Shown here one piece after another: positions 5,180 to 5,230 of a stretch of 5,230 nt of DNA. The position numbers and the translations under genes are program-made. Below the pieces are notes generated by a model. It saw only the letters and a program-made list of their open reading frames with translations, searched no databases and was not told the DNA's origin. This stretch comes from Acidobacteriota bacterium. GTDB taxonomy: Bacteria; Acidobacteriota; Terriglobia; Terriglobales; Acidobacteriaceae. Position 1 is the stretch's first letter; the number at the start of each line of letters is the position of its first letter. The stretch spans positions 1-5,230 of the forward strand of contig JAJXXN010000347.1 in the NCBI GenBank assembly GCA_021781075.1. Direction: 5' to 3'.

Positions 5180-5230
5180 ATGGGTCAGTTGAAACAGAGG
5201 CGGGCGAAGAAACCCGGGCACACGAAAAAC
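5180..5230 (+). other. Possible start of a small basic protein, cut by right edge
   Basis: An ATG at 5180 opens a frame of 17 codons to the window end, reading MGQLKQRRAKKPGHTKN, very rich in Lys and Arg. AGGGG (5172-5176) lies 3 bases upstream, which is close for a ribosome site. The composition recalls small basic ribosome-associated proteins that begin Met-Gly and then Lys/Arg clusters, but the piece is too short to assign. The opposite strand is also open over the same stretch, ending in a stop at 5177-5179, so a C-terminus of a minus-strand gene is an equal alternative. The bases 5117-5179 before it show nothing recognisable. Confidence 0.2.

Noticed and set aside
1..5230. Mobile element, CRISPR, tRNA or rRNA
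   Set aside because: No transposase, terminal repeats, spaced direct repeats, cloverleaf or conserved rRNA words were found on either strand.

Overview
The window carries the core of a division and cell wall (dcw) gene cluster on the minus strand, followed by a divergently transcribed cold-shock gene. It looks like a chromosomal segment of a fairly GC-rich, Gram-negative-type bacterium. The FtsZ T7 loop reads Asn-Arg-Asp-Phe-Ala-Asp and the small omega-like protein has an unusual N-terminus. From memory of those families both fit Acidobacteriota best, but this is an inference without a database search. No phage, insertion sequence, CRISPR array, tRNA or rRNA is visible.

Layout, in the direction of minus-strand transcription (right to left): a 75-residue RNA polymerase omega-like gene (4490-4263); a 238-base gap with a possible promoter; ftsQ (4024-2699, GTG start); ftsA (2694-1474, only 4 bases after ftsQ); a 118-residue DsrE/DsrF-like cysteine protein (1415-1059); and ftsZ (from 1019 to the left edge, C-terminus missing). 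On the plus strand is a 66-residue CspA-type cold-shock protein (4854-5054). It has an extended -10 promoter, a 5' leader of about 110 bases that can fold, and a strong UUCG-loop terminator. The last 114 bases hold no assigned gene, only a possible start of a small basic protein running off the edge.

FtsZ forms the cytokinetic ring, FtsA ties it to the membrane, and FtsQ is the bitopic protein that recruits the periplasmic septum machinery, so the minus-strand block is a division operon. The oddest points are the DsrE-like sulfur/redox-type gene between ftsA and ftsZ; an adjacent Cys-Cys pair in FtsZ where Ala-Phe normally lines the nucleotide pocket; a Lys/Ala/Pro-rich tail of about 100 residues on FtsQ; and the absence of murC, murB or ddl directly before ftsQ. 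No wholly new multi-gene system is evident. The best candidate for something undescribed is the possible link between the DsrE-like protein and the cysteine-bearing FtsZ.
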